Source: CAKZKT01 sp034434235
GTDB taxonomy: Bacteria; Chloroflexota; Anaerolineae; CG2-30-64-16
Assembly: GCA_034434235.1 (NCBI GenBank)
Contig: DAOTZV010000098.1
Location: 42,700 to 106,699 of the forward strand
Reading direction: 5' to 3'
Length of the DNA: 64,000 nt
Part shown: piece after piece, positions 1 to 8,090 of the stretch
Layout of the letters: each line of letters begins with the position of its first letter
Numbering within the stretch: position 1 is the first letter of the stretch
Notes under the pieces: generated by a model
Seen by the model: the letters and a program-made list of their open reading frames with translations, nothing else
Told to the model about the DNA's origin: nothing
Databases searched by the model: none
Made by a program: the position numbers and the translations under genes

Positions 1-311
1 GGGACTATCTGCGCGTCTACGCGCCCGCCGGCAGCGAGCTCCTCGCGGTCGAGGGATTGAACCGCAGCCAGGCGGCACGCGGGGAAGGCGGCGCGACCGT
101 GTTCAGCGGCGACTTCGTCTTGCGGCCCGGCGCGCAGACGGCGATCACCTTGCGCTACCGGCTCCCGCCGGCCGTTTCCCCCGCGGACTACACCCTGACC
201 GTCCGCAAGCAGGCCGGCACACTGGCCGTGCCCCTGCGGGTACAGGTCGGCGCGTGCTTGTGGCAAACAGATTTGAAACAGGACCGCATGTTTGCGTGTC
301 GAAAGATGTAA
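1..311 (+). CDS. C-terminal fragment of a DUF4012-like surface/polysaccharide-associated protein (partial)
   Basis: The frame is open from the left edge to a TAA at 309-311, giving about 103 residues of a protein whose start lies outside the window. It begins DYLRVYAPAGSELL and continues into an immunoglobulin-like beta-rich stretch. This resembles the extreme C-terminus of DUF4012 proteins, large single-pass membrane proteins usually found in polysaccharide clusters of Chloroflexota and Actinobacteria. The glycosyltransferase and rmlD genes just downstream fit that setting. The last 20 or so residues (ACLWQTDLKQ...) look unrelated to the domain, and the stop codon lies inside the first unit of the repeat array that follows. 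The family call rests on a short tail and is an inference; a secreted beta-sandwich protein of another family is possible. Confidence 0.5.
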   Translation, partial: DYLRVYAPAGSELLAVEGLNRSQAARGEGGATVFSGDFVLRPGAQTAITLRYRLPPAVSPADYTLTVRKQAGTLAVPLRVQVGACLWQTDLKQDRMFACRKM

Positions 312-424
312 GGCGAAATTTATTTCGCCTTTTTCGTTTCGTGAGATGTAAGGCGAAATTTATTTCGCCTTCTTTCGCTTCGTGAGCTGTAAGACGAAAT
401 GAATTTCGTCTTACAGCACTTTGA
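305..424. repeat. Three 40-bp tandem repeats, each with an AGGCGAAAT/ATTTCGCCT palindrome
   Basis: Units begin at 305, 345 and 385 with exactly 40 bp spacing. Each carries TAAGGCGAAATT followed closely by its inverse (TTTCGCCTTA). The third unit has diverged to TAAGACGAAAT/ATTTCGTCTTA with compensating changes in both arms, so pairing rather than sequence is conserved. The array overlaps the stop of the upstream gene and ends at the start of the GNAT gene. The core matches the logic of the repeats at 3407-3598 and 56964-56989. Confidence 0.9.
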
Positions 425-438
425 ACGGGAGACTGATC

Positions 439-888
439 GTGAAGATCGAACGGGTCAACGCAGTGACGGATGAGCTGATGGCGGCCTTCGAGCAGCTCAT
501 CCCGCAGCTCTCATCGTCCAACCCGCCGCCCACGCGGGCCGAGCTCGTCGAGATCGTGAACTCGCCGGCGACCGTGCTCTTCATTGCGCGCGATGAGGAT
601 CGGGGCAACGCGATCGTCGGCGCGCTGACGCTGGCGCTGTTCCGCATTCCCACCGGCCTGCGCGCCTGGATCGAAGATGTGATCGTGGACGTCGGGAGCC
701 GCGGCAAGGGGATCGGCGAGGCGCTCTGCCGGGCGGCGCTGCAACACGCCCGCGATGCCGGCGCCACGACGGTGGATCTGACGTCGCGGCCATCGCGCGA
801 AGCCGCCAACCGCCTCTATCAACGGCTGGGCTTCGAGCGCCGCGACACGAACGTCTATCGCTACAAGCTGGGTCGCGGCTCCGGGTGA
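439..888 (+). CDS. GNAT family N-acetyltransferase
   Basis: About 149 residues with the GNAT acetyl-CoA fold. The beta4 strand is WIEDVIVDVGSRGKGIG, where the pyrophosphate-binding Q/RxxGxG/A signature appears as SRGKGIG. It is followed by ALCRAALQHARDAGATTVDLTS and a C-terminal AANRLYQRLGF motif, all classic for small GNAT enzymes. The acyl acceptor cannot be predicted. GTG at 439 is preferred because CGGGAGA lies about 7 nt upstream; an in-frame TTG at 421 would add six residues. The gene is convergent with the GT2 gene and the two 3' ends overlap by 28 bp. Confidence 0.88.
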   Translation: MKIERVNAVTDELMAAFEQLIPQLSSSNPPPTRAELVEIVNSPATVLFIARDEDRGNAIVGALTLALFRIPTGLRAWIEDVIVDVGSRGKGIGEALCRAALQHARDAGATTVDLTSRPSREAANRLYQRLGFERRDTNVYRYKLGRGSG

Positions 889-1826
889 ACCAGGAGCCGC
901 TCGATCTCCGCGAGGGACGCGACCCGCGTTCGTTGCACTTCTCGCCGCCAGCCGAGCACCTTCGGCAGGCCGAGCAGGCCCGCGATCTGGCCCCGCAAAC
1001 GGGCGCGGGCGGCCGCGCCGCGCCATGCGGCCAGCGCGTCGCGCGCGATCTTGAGCTGGGCCGCGACGATGGAACCGAAGTGCCGGCGGATGAGCGGGCC
1101 GGGCATGTCCTTGGCGATCACCCATAGCGTGTTGCGGCCCACGTAGAAGCTGGCCAGCGTGCCGCCGCCGGTGGCGCTCAGGTGATGATAGAGCCGGGCT
1201 TGCGGCGCAAAGACGGCGCGCCATCCCAAGAGTTGCAGCCGCCACGCCAGATCCACGTCCTCCAGGTACATGAAGAGCCGCTCGTCGAATCCGCCGGCCT
1301 GCTCCCACGCCGTCCGCCGGTAGGCCACCCCGCCGCCGCACCCGCCGAAGATCTCCAGGTCGGCGTCGTATTGGCCCGTATCCCGCTCCCACACCCCGCG
1401 GTTGCGCGGGATGCCGTCCGCGGCCATGATGTCGCCCGCGTTGTGGAGGGTGTCTCGGCGATCGAAGAGGAGCATCTTGCTGGCGATCGCGGCCGCCTGC
1501 GGATGCGCCCGTGCGGCCTCGACGAGCGCGGCCAACCAGCCCGGCTCGACCTCGGTGTCGTTGTTCAGCATCACCAGCAGGTCGCCCCGCGCGGCCCGCG
1601 CACCGGCATTGCAGGCCGCGGCCAATCCGCTATTGCGCGGCATCTGGACGACGCGGACATCGGGGTAGTGCTGGCGCACGAAGGCCACCGAATCATCCGA
1701 GGAAGCATCGTCCACCAGGATGACCTCGGTCTTCTCCCGGCCATACGTCTGGCCGGCCACGGCGTCCAGGCAGGTCGTCAGGAAGCGCCGGCCGTTGTAG
1801 TTGGGGATGATGATGCTCACGTTCAT
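861..1826 (-). CDS. GT2-family glycosyltransferase (rhamnosyltransferase-like)
   Basis: 321 residues. The N-terminus MNVSIIIPNYNGRRFL with VILVDDASSDDSV is the GT-A nucleotide-sugar binding fold. MLNNDTEVEPGWL supplies the DxD-equivalent (NND) metal site, and GGFDERLFMYLEDVDLAWRL is the acceptor/catalytic ED motif of the WcaE/RfbF rhamnosyltransferase group. The tail is amphipathic and Arg-rich, suggesting a peripheral membrane enzyme. Start ATG overlaps the rmlD stop (ATGA, 1823-1826), so the two are translationally coupled. This pairing hints that the enzyme uses dTDP-rhamnose, which is an inference. It probably works with the polysaccharide gene at the left edge. Confidence 0.92.
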   Translation of the reverse strand: MNVSIIIPNYNGRRFLTTCLDAVAGQTYGREKTEVILVDDASSDDSVAFVRQHYPDVRVVQMPRNSGLAAACNAGARAARGDLLVMLNNDTEVEPGWLAALVEAARAHPQAAAIASKMLLFDRRDTLHNAGDIMAADGIPRNRGVWERDTGQYDADLEIFGGCGGGVAYRRTAWEQAGGFDERLFMYLEDVDLAWRLQLLGWRAVFAPQARLYHHLSATGGGTLASFYVGRNTLWVIAKDMPGPLIRRHFGSIVAAQLKIARDALAAWRGAAARARLRGQIAGLLGLPKVLGWRREVQRTRVASLAEIERLLVHPEPRPSL

Positions 1827-2662
1827 GGGGTGAGGGTCGCCATGTAGTCGGCCAAAGCCTCTTGCCACGGCCGCAACGCGATGCCCAGGCCGGCCGCGGC
1901 GGTGTTCGCCAGCACCGCGTGCAACGGCGGCCGCGAGGGCCGCGGCCAGTCGGCGGCCAGGATCGGCGCGATGGGCATGTCGGGCCGGCCGGCCAGGCGC
2001 ATGATCTCGCGCGCCCACTCGTAGCGCGAGCAGAAGCCGGCGTTCGTCAGGTGATAGATGCCGTGGTGGCCGGTCGCCGTCAGCCGGACGATGGCCGCGG
2101 CCAGGTCGGGCGCATAGGTCGGATTGCCGAACTCGTCGGCCGCCACGCGCAGCGCGGGGGACTGCGCGGCCGCGGCCAGGATCTTGGTGACGAAGTTGGT
2201 GCCGCCCGGGCCGAAGAGCCAGGCGATGCGCACGATGTAGAAGCGGCCTCCCAACAGGTCGCGCACGATCTGTTCGCCGGCGGCCTTGCTGCGCGCGTAC
2301 ACGCTCATCGGATTGGGCAGGTCCCACTCGCGATAGAGGTCGCGGCGGGTGCCGTCGAACACCTCGTTCGTGCTGATGTGCAACAGGGTCGCGGCGGCCC
2401 GTTGTGCGGCCAGCGCGACGTTCTGCGTGCCGAACGCGTTGACGCGGAAGGCCCGCTCCGGATCCTTCTCGCAGCCGTCCACGTCGGTGTAAGCGGCGGC
2501 ATGGATCACCAGGTCGGGCCGCCACGCGGCCAGGCGATCGCTCATCTCGGCTTGCGTGATGTCTTCCTCGGGCAGATCAATGCCCCACAGTTCGTGGCCG
2601 GCAAAAGCGGCCATCAACTGACGGCCGAGTTGCCCCTTTGCTCCCGTAATTGCAATTCGCAT
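1823..2662 (-). CDS. rmlD: dTDP-4-dehydrorhamnose reductase
   Basis: 279 residues, near the usual 285-300. It is an extended short-chain dehydrogenase: GAKGQLGRQL near residue 8 is the Rossmann glycine motif, HAAAYTDVDGCEKDPE is the RmlD signature, and STNEVFDG is followed by YARSKAAGE carrying the YxxxK catalytic pair. It catalyses the last, NAD(P)H-dependent step of dTDP-L-rhamnose synthesis in the cytoplasm. rmlA, rmlB and rmlC are not in the window, so the rest of the pathway must be elsewhere. It is coupled upstream to pcm (TGATG overlap at 2660-2664) and downstream to the GT2 gene. The substrate assignment within the RmlD/SDR superfamily is likely but not proven. Confidence 0.88.
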   Translation of the reverse strand: MRIAITGAKGQLGRQLMAAFAGHELWGIDLPEEDITQAEMSDRLAAWRPDLVIHAAAYTDVDGCEKDPERAFRVNAFGTQNVALAAQRAAATLLHISTNEVFDGTRRDLYREWDLPNPMSVYARSKAAGEQIVRDLLGGRFYIVRIAWLFGPGGTNFVTKILAAAAQSPALRVAADEFGNPTYAPDLAAAIVRLTATGHHGIYHLTNAGFCSRYEWAREIMRLAGRPDMPIAPILAADWPRPSRPPLHAVLANTAAAGLGIALRPWQEALADYMATLTP

Positions 2663-3390
2663 CAATAGTAGTCTCCGTTGTAGACCGAAGCGCGATTGTC
2701 CTGGGGGAAGAGCATCTGCAGTTCCTTCCGGATGGCCTCCAGGGCCGGATCGGCCTCTTCCTGCCTGCGCGATGCGGTGGCCACCAGCGGCACGAAGCGC
2801 ACCTCGGCCAGGAACTCGCGGCGAAAATGCCCCCCTTCCTTGTGGATGCACCACAAGATCTGGTCCCAGCTCGTTTCCCCGATCGGGATCACCATGCGGC
2901 CGCCCTCGGCGAGCTGGGCGGCCAGGGCCGGCGGCACATCGGCCGAGGCCGCGGTGACGATGATCGCGTCGTAGGGCGCATGTTCCGGCCACCCCAGCCG
3001 GCCGTCGCCCATTTTGACCTGCACCGGATAGCCCAGGGCCTTCAGGCGTTGCCGGGCGCTTTCGGCCAGCTCGGGCACGGTCTCCACGCTCCACACGTGC
3101 GGCGTGATGTGGGCCAGGACCGCGGCCTGGTAGCCGGAGCCGGTGCCGATCTCCAGGACGCGACTGGTGGGGGTGAGGCGCAACGCCTGCGTCATCAGCG
3201 CGACGATGTAGGGCTGGGAGATCGTCTGGTTGTGGCCGATGGGCAACGGGACATCGTCGTAGGCGTGGTCGCGGTAGTGGGCCGGCACAAACAGGTGGCG
3301 CGGCACGGCAATCATGGCCGCGCGCACGGCCGGATCGGTGATGTCCGGCCAACGCGCGAGCCACTCGGTAGCCCGTGTCTGCTCGCTCAT
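2662..3390 (-). CDS. pcm: Protein-L-isoaspartate O-methyltransferase
   Basis: 242 residues. IGHNQTISQPYIVALM (51-66) is the PCMT signature around the active-site loop, and VLEIGTGSGYQAAVL (78-92) is SAM motif I. DAIIVTAAS and PIGETSWDQIL follow as expected. The enzyme transfers a methyl group from SAM to isoaspartyl carboxylates in aged proteins, starting their repair in the cytoplasm. The length is slightly more than the common 205-215, with extra residues at the C-terminus (VATASRRQEEADPALEAIRKE). It heads a three-gene unit with rmlD and the GT2 gene. A 55-bp repeat array lies directly upstream of its start, so the promoter is probably within or beyond those repeats. Confidence 0.93.
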   Translation of the reverse strand: MSEQTRATEWLARWPDITDPAVRAAMIAVPRHLFVPAHYRDHAYDDVPLPIGHNQTISQPYIVALMTQALRLTPTSRVLEIGTGSGYQAAVLAHITPHVWSVETVPELAESARQRLKALGYPVQVKMGDGRLGWPEHAPYDAIIVTAASADVPPALAAQLAEGGRMVIPIGETSWDQILWCIHKEGGHFRREFLAEVRFVPLVATASRRQEEADPALEAIRKELQMLFPQDNRASVYNGDYY

Positions 3391-3406
3391 GGCAGGGCCT
3401 CCAGAT

Positions 3407-3598
3407 GTAGGGCGAGCTCAAGCTCGCCTTACGCCGTAGGGCGAGATCGCTCTTCCATGTTGTAGGGCGAGCTTAAGCTCGCCTTACGCCGTAGGGCGAG
3501 ATCGCTCTTCCATGTTGTAGGGCGAGCTTAAGCTCGCCTTACGCCGTAGGGCGAGATCGCTCTTCCATGTTGTAGGGCGAGCTCAAGCTCGCCTTACG
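3407..3598. repeat. 55-bp tandem repeat, about 3.5 copies, with a 26-bp palindrome per unit
   Basis: Copies start at 3407, 3462, 3517 and 3572 with an exact 55 bp period. Each contains GTAGGGCGAGCTT followed by AAGCTCGCCTTAC, a nearly perfect inverted repeat, then GTAGGGCGAGATCGCTCTTCC. The last partial unit encodes the C-terminal residues and stop of the GGR-family gene. Arms share the TARGGCGA/TCGCCYTA core with the 305-424 and 56964-56989 elements. There are no spacers, so it is not a CRISPR. Confidence 0.93.
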
Positions 3599-4830
3599 CC
3601 ACATAAGATGTCGCGCCATGTGCGCGGGGAGAACGCCAGCCAGGGGGAAGCGACCCCCAGGTTGATGCCGGCGATGGTGCGCGCCAGATAGGGCCGGTGC
3701 TGTGCCTGGCGAATCAGGACGTTCAAGGCGCGCGGGCCGGTGGCCAGGCGCAACAGCACGCGAATGCCGCGGAAGAAGCCCGCGTACCGGCCGCGCAGGT
3801 CACGGTCGTAACGCCGCAAACCGCCGGCCGTCAGGTCGCCGGCCGCCAGGACCGTGTGGATGGCTTCGGCGGCCAGTTCCGCGCTCTCCATCGCCAGGTC
3901 TATTCCTTCGCCGGTCACCGGATTGACCAGCCCCGCGGCCTCGCCGATCACGAGAAAGCCATCGCCGCTTGTCCGGCAGCGCGGGAAGTCTATGCGGATC
4001 GGATAGCCCTTGATCGGTCCGGCCGGCACGGCCGCGGCCAGCCGCCGGTGACGACGGAGGAACTCGTCCAATCGGCTGCGCAGGTTGATCGCGGGCCCGG
4101 TCCCGTCGCGGGCCAGGACGCCGAGTCCGATGTTGGCGCGATCCTCTCCCACCGGAAAGACCCATCCGTAGCCCGGCGCCAGGTCGGCGTCGAAGTAGAA
4201 CTCGAACGCATCGGTCAGATCGGGCACGCGCGCGAAGTAGCCGCGCACGGCGTTGATCCCCGGCGGCATGGCCCGCAACACGCCGAACGCGCGCAACAGA
4301 CCGATGGCCGCGCCCGTCGCCAGCACGGTGATCCGGGCGTGCACCCGCAGCGGCCCATCGGCCGTCCGGGCCTCGACGCCGATCACGGTCCGGCGGCCTG
4401 CGCCGGTCGGCGCTCCGTAGAGCGGCCGTTCCGCGTCCACGCCGCCCCGGAAGCGTGCGCCCTGGCTCACGGCGTGGCGGCGCAGGTAATCATCGAGCTC
4501 GAACCGCGGCACCACCAGCCCGAAGGTCGGCAGGCCCAGGTCGTAGTCGGCGAAGCGCATCAGCCACCGGTCGCCGTTCGGCGCATGCAACAGCGCCGCG
4601 TGGATGCGGCGATAGCCGTTCGCCGCCAGGCCATCCAGCAGGCCCAATCGCGCCAGCGCCCCGACCGCACGCGGGGTAAGGCCGTCGCCGCACGTCTTGT
4701 CGCGGGGAAAGATCGCGCGATCCAGCAACAGCACATCGTGGCCCCGGCCGGCCAGCAACGCCGCCAGCGTACTGCCGGCCGGTCCCGCGCCCACGATCAC
4801 GATCTCGGCCGTATCCTCTCGGTATGCCAT
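3583..4830 (-). CDS. Geranylgeranyl reductase family FAD-dependent oxidoreductase
   Basis: 415 residues. The N-terminus IVIVGAGPAGSTLAALLAGRGHDVLLLDR is the FAD ADP-binding Rossmann motif. FPRDKTCGDGLTPRAVGAL is the typical GGR/digeranylgeranylglycerophospholipid reductase motif, and GDGFLVIGEAAGLVNPVTGEGI is the second FAD-contacting motif. Members saturate isoprenoid chains or hydroxylate lipophilic substrates; the substrate here cannot be told. The final residues CGVRRA and the stop lie inside the 55-bp repeat array, so the original C-terminus may have been replaced by repeat sequence. It is preceded by a terminator-like hairpin (4847-4872), suggesting independent transcription from the ATPase gene. 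Confidence 0.87.
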   Translation of the reverse strand: MAYREDTAEIVIVGAGPAGSTLAALLAGRGHDVLLLDRAIFPRDKTCGDGLTPRAVGALARLGLLDGLAANGYRRIHAALLHAPNGDRWLMRFADYDLGLPTFGLVVPRFELDDYLRRHAVSQGARFRGGVDAERPLYGAPTGAGRRTVIGVEARTADGPLRVHARITVLATGAAIGLLRAFGVLRAMPPGINAVRGYFARVPDLTDAFEFYFDADLAPGYGWVFPVGEDRANIGLGVLARDGTGPAINLRSRLDEFLRRHRRLAAAVPAGPIKGYPIRIDFPRCRTSGDGFLVIGEAAGLVNPVTGEGIDLAMESAELAAEAIHTVLAAGDLTAGGLRRYDRDLRGRYAGFFRGIRVLLRLATGPRALNVLIRQAQHRPYLARTIAGINLGVASPWLAFSPRTWRDILCGVRRA

Positions 4831-4846
4831 GTTGGTTTTAATGAAA

Positions 4847-4872
4847 TAGGGAGGGGTCCATCCCCCTCCCTA
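4847..4872 (-). terminator. Rho-independent terminator-like hairpin after the UgpC-type ATPase gene
   Basis: TAGGGAGGGG (4847-4856) pairs perfectly with CCCCTCCCTA (4863-4872) across a 6-nt loop. Read on the minus strand it is followed by TTTCATT, a weak U-rich tail. It lies in the 83-bp gap between the ATPase stop (4914) and the GGR start (4830). Confidence 0.6.
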
Positions 4873-4913
4873 GCCCGACCTCAAAAGGTCAATCTTCGTC
4901 CGTCATGAGGCGA

Positions 4914-6020
4914 TCAAGGCAGATCCAGCGTCTTCTCGCTCTGCGGATCGAACAGGTGCATGTTGTCCATGTTGAACAACACGTCTATCATCTCGCCGGC
5001 GTGCGTGCGGGTGCGCGGGTCGACGCGGGCGATGAACTGCTTCTTGCCGGAAAGCAGGTACAGGAAGATCTCGTTGCCCATCAACTCGGTCACGTCCACC
5101 TCGGCGGTCACCTTCGCGGGGGTGATGCCGGGCGCCGCGTACTCGGCCGCGTAGATGTCCTCGGGCCGGATGCCGAAGATCACCTTCTGGCCCTTGTAGG
5201 GCAGATAGAGGGGCCGCCGCTTATCGGGCACCTGCACCTTGAACGTGCCGCTGTCCACGAACAGCTTGCCGTCCTGCTCCACCAGGGTCGCGTCGAAGAA
5301 GTTCATGGACGGGCTGCCGATGAAGCCGGCCACGAACACGTTGCCGGGATGGTCGTAGAGGTTCTGCGGCGTGTCAATCTGCTGCAGGATGCCGTCCTTC
5401 ATCACCGCGATGCGGGTGGCCATGGTCATGGCCTCCACCTGGTCGTGCGTCACGTAGATGAAGGTGGTGCCCAGCCGCTGATGCAGCTTGCTCAGTTCGG
5501 CGCGGGTTTGCACGCGCAGCTTGGCGTCCAGGTTAGAGAGCGGCTCGTCGAAGAGGAAGACGGCCGGATCGCGCACGATGGCGCGGCCCACGGCCACGCG
5601 CTGGCGCTGGCCGCCGGAGAGCTGCTTGGGCTTGCGGTCGAGCAACTGGCTGATCCCCAGGATCTCGGCGGCTTCCTTGACCTTGCGATCGATCTCGGCC
5701 TTGGGCACCTTGCGCAGCTTCAAGCCGAATGCCATGTTGTCGTACACGCTCATATGCGGGTAGAGCGCGTAGCTTTGGAACACCATGGCGATATCGCGAT
5801 CCTTGGGGGGTACATCGTTGACCAGCCGATCGCCGATGTAGATGCGGCCGTCGGTGATCTCCTCCAGCCCGGCGAGGAGGCGCAGGCTGGTGGTCTTGCC
5901 GCAGCCGGACGGACCGACGAAGACGAGGAATTCCTTATCGGCGATGGCGACGCTCAGGTCGTTGACGGCAATGACATCGCCGAATCGCTTGGTCACATGA
6001 TCGTAAGTTACACTGGCCAT
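4914..6020 (-). CDS. ABC transporter ATP-binding protein, UgpC/MsmK (carbohydrate, multi-operon) type
   Basis: 368 residues from the ATG at 6020. Walker A GPSGCGKTT (36-44), the Q-loop FQSYALYPHM, signature LSGGQRQRVAVGRA (134-147), Walker B VFLFDEP and THDQVEAMTMA with the switch His are all intact. The C-terminal TOBE/OB region (VIFGIRPEDIYAAEY) is typical of the CUT1 MalK/UgpC/MsmK group, which energises sugar importers. No sugar permease or binding-protein gene is adjacent, so it probably serves transporters encoded elsewhere, as MsmK-type shared ATPases do. The start was chosen for the family N-terminus; AGGAG sits 13 nt upstream. An in-frame upstream extension to 6071 shows no homology-like features. 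Confidence 0.92.
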   Translation of the reverse strand: MASVTYDHVTKRFGDVIAVNDLSVAIADKEFLVFVGPSGCGKTTSLRLLAGLEEITDGRIYIGDRLVNDVPPKDRDIAMVFQSYALYPHMSVYDNMAFGLKLRKVPKAEIDRKVKEAAEILGISQLLDRKPKQLSGGQRQRVAVGRAIVRDPAVFLFDEPLSNLDAKLRVQTRAELSKLHQRLGTTFIYVTHDQVEAMTMATRIAVMKDGILQQIDTPQNLYDHPGNVFVAGFIGSPSMNFFDATLVEQDGKLFVDSGTFKVQVPDKRRPLYLPYKGQKVIFGIRPEDIYAAEYAAPGITPAKVTAEVDVTELMGNEIFLYLLSGKKQFIARVDPRTRTHAGEMIDVLFNMDNMHLFDPQSEKTLDLP

Positions 6021-6435
6021 CTGGTGTCTTTGCTCCTGATGTAGGATGAAATACGCCGGCGTTGCCGGCAAAGGGGCCGGACAAACAGAACTCTTCGGTT
6101 GGGAGCTTCAGCTTTGCCGATTGGAAGGCTGGGCCGCGCCCTCGCGCATCCAATGACCAAGATCGGCGCCGGTGAAAGTCCCAGGCACACTGCCAAAACC
6201 GCTTTGCCACGGCCTCGGAAACGAGCAGGCGAGATCAGGCAATCGGTCGGTCGCGAACGTTGCACCTCCTGGCGATGGATTCAAGGAGCTTCTCTCGGCT
6301 CATGCGCAACGCCTGGTCCACATCGCGCGCCCCAAGAAGCTGGCGTGATTCTACCACAACCTGATACAAAGTGGCAAGTTCGCGCAAGATGAGATACAAT
6401 CGTCACACAGACACTTCTTACAGGACGGTTCCATC
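6021..6435. other. Gene-free divergent intergenic region (415 bp)
   Basis: This lies between the minus-strand ATPase gene and the plus-strand phosphatase gene and should hold promoters for both. On the plus strand TACAAT at 6395-6400 would give a leader of about 30 nt, but the matching -35 (TGGCAA, 6372-6377) is weak. No convincing minus-strand promoter, RNA or repeat was seen. Confidence 0.4.
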
Positions 6436-6888
6436 ATGGATGATCAGCCCCTGCACTCGCTCTACAACTATCGCCGCGTTTCCGAACGCATCGCTACATC
6501 GGGGATGCCGACCGCCGAACAGTTGGCCGCCATTGCGCGCGCCGGCTTCGATGTGGTGATCAACCTGGATCAGCTCGACTCTCGCCATGCCTTGCCCGAC
6601 GAACGGCAGATGGTCACGGCGCTGGGGCTGATCTATGAGCAGATCCCGGTGGTCTGGGACAATCCCGGCCATGCCCAGGTCGTCCAGTTTCTGGACGCGC
6701 TCGATCGTCACGCCGATAAACGCGTCTTCGTGCATTGCGTCGCCAACTACCGGGCGTCCGTGTTCATTGCGCTCTACCGCATCCTTCGACTGGGCTGGCC
6801 GCCGGCCGAGGCGCTGGCCGACATGATGACCGTCTGGCAGCCGAACCCAACCTGGCAGGCGTTCATCGAAAGCGAGCTGGCGCAATGA
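6436..6888 (+). CDS. Protein tyrosine/dual-specificity phosphatase-like protein (CX4R variant)
   Basis: 150 residues, with the N-terminal SLYNYRRVSERIATSGMPTAEQL layout of the bacterial DSP-like family. The active-site loop is VHCVANYRAS (99-108): Cys101 followed by four residues then Arg106, rather than the standard CX5R. A shortened loop of this kind is found in a group of small bacterial PTP-like proteins, to my recollection, so it may be functional, but activity is uncertain. The general-acid Asp could be within PVVWDNPGH (71-79). The stop overlaps the MFS start by ATGA (6885-6888), so the two are coupled. The substrate is unknown. Confidence 0.8.
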   Translation: MDDQPLHSLYNYRRVSERIATSGMPTAEQLAAIARAGFDVVINLDQLDSRHALPDERQMVTALGLIYEQIPVVWDNPGHAQVVQFLDALDRHADKRVFVHCVANYRASVFIALYRILRLGWPPAEALADMMTVWQPNPTWQAFIESELAQ

Positions 6889-8081
6889 GCACAATTGCAA
6901 GCAAACTCCCGACCTTTGCCCGCAGCAGACAATTCAGCTATGCCGCCGCCTACTACATCGGCTTCGTTGCCCTCGGGCTGGCCGCGGCCGTGATGGGGCC
7001 AACTTTGCTTGGCCTGGCCAGGCACACCGGATCCACGATCGGCCAGGTCAGCTTCCTGTTCACGGCGCGCGCGTTGGGCTACTTGATCGGCTCGCTGATC
7101 AGCGGCCGACTGTATGACCGGCTGCCGGGCCATCGGGTGATGATGAGCGTGCTGCTCCTGATCGCCGGGATGCTGCTGTTGACGCCGATGATCCCGTTGC
7201 TGTGGCTGTTGGCCGCCGTCATGCTCGTGTGGGGCGTGGGCGAAGGCGCGCTGGATGTGGGCGGCAACACGCTCCTGGTCTGGGTCTATCGCGAGCAGGT
7301 CGCGCCGTACATGAACGCGCTGCACTTCTTCTTCGGCGTGGGCGCGTTCATCTCGCCGATCATCGTGGCGCAGGCGATCCAGGCGACCGGCGACATCGTG
7401 TTGGCCTATTGGGCGCTGGCCGCACTGATGTTGCCGGCCCTGGTGTGGCTGAGCCGGCTGCCCAGTCCGCCGCGCCAGGTCGTCACCGAGGCGCATCGTT
7501 CGGGCCGCACGAACTGGAAGATGCTGCTCCTGCTGGTGCTTTCGTTCTATGTGTACGTCGGCGCGGAGCTGAGCCTGGGGAACTGGCTTTCTACCTATGC
7601 CGTCAAGCTCCGCCTGGCCAACGCCGCGGGCGCGGCGTATCTCACTTCGGCGTTTTGGGGCGCGTTCACGGCCGGCCGGCTGATCTCGATTCCGCTCGCC
7701 ACGCGCTTTGCCGAGCGCACCGTCCTCCTGGCCGACTTGGTCGGCGCGCTGGCCTTCATCGTGCTCATGTTGATCTTCCCGCATTCGACGGTCGCCTTGT
7801 GGATCGGCGCGTGCGGCGCGGGCTTTGCCATGGCCTCGATCTTCCCCACGATGATCTCGTTCGCCCAACACCACATGACGATCACCGGCCAGGTCACCAG
7901 TTTCTTCCTGGCGGGTTCGAGCCTGGGCAGCATGACGCTGCCGTTGCTGATCGGCCAGTTGTTCGACTCGGTCGGGCCATCCGTCATGGTCATGTTTGTC
8001 GCAGCCGCCCTGCTGATCGAACTGGCGCTCTACGGGCTGCTGCTGATGCTTGTCGCGAGGAAAAGGGAAAAATCGGAGTAA
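6885..8081 (+). CDS. Major facilitator superfamily transporter
   Basis: 398 residues with about 12 hydrophobic segments in two halves separated by a basic loop near residue 215 (EAHRSGRTNWK). The first-half loop 2-3 motif GRLYDRLPGHRVM matches the MFS signature GxLxDRxGxRxxL. Motifs such as LDVGGNTLLVWVY and ALHFFFGVGAFISP recall the FucP/sodium-glucose-like MFS group, so a sugar or related small solute is plausible. It starts inside the end of the phosphatase gene and is followed 9 bp later by the helicase gene, so all three are likely co-transcribed. Confidence 0.88.
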   Translation: MSTIASKLPTFARSRQFSYAAAYYIGFVALGLAAAVMGPTLLGLARHTGSTIGQVSFLFTARALGYLIGSLISGRLYDRLPGHRVMMSVLLLIAGMLLLTPMIPLLWLLAAVMLVWGVGEGALDVGGNTLLVWVYREQVAPYMNALHFFFGVGAFISPIIVAQAIQATGDIVLAYWALAALMLPALVWLSRLPSPPRQVVTEAHRSGRTNWKMLLLLVLSFYVYVGAELSLGNWLSTYAVKLRLANAAGAAYLTSAFWGAFTAGRLISIPLATRFAERTVLLADLVGALAFIVLMLIFPHSTVALWIGACGAGFAMASIFPTMISFAQHHMTITGQVTSFFLAGSSLGSMTLPLLIGQLFDSVGPSVMVMFVAAALLIELALYGLLLMLVARKREKSE

Positions 8082-8090
8082 AACACGCCC

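Noticed and set aside
3407..3598. CRISPR array
   Set aside because: Units are direct tandem copies of 55 bp with no variable spacers and a palindrome in each; no cas genes nearby.
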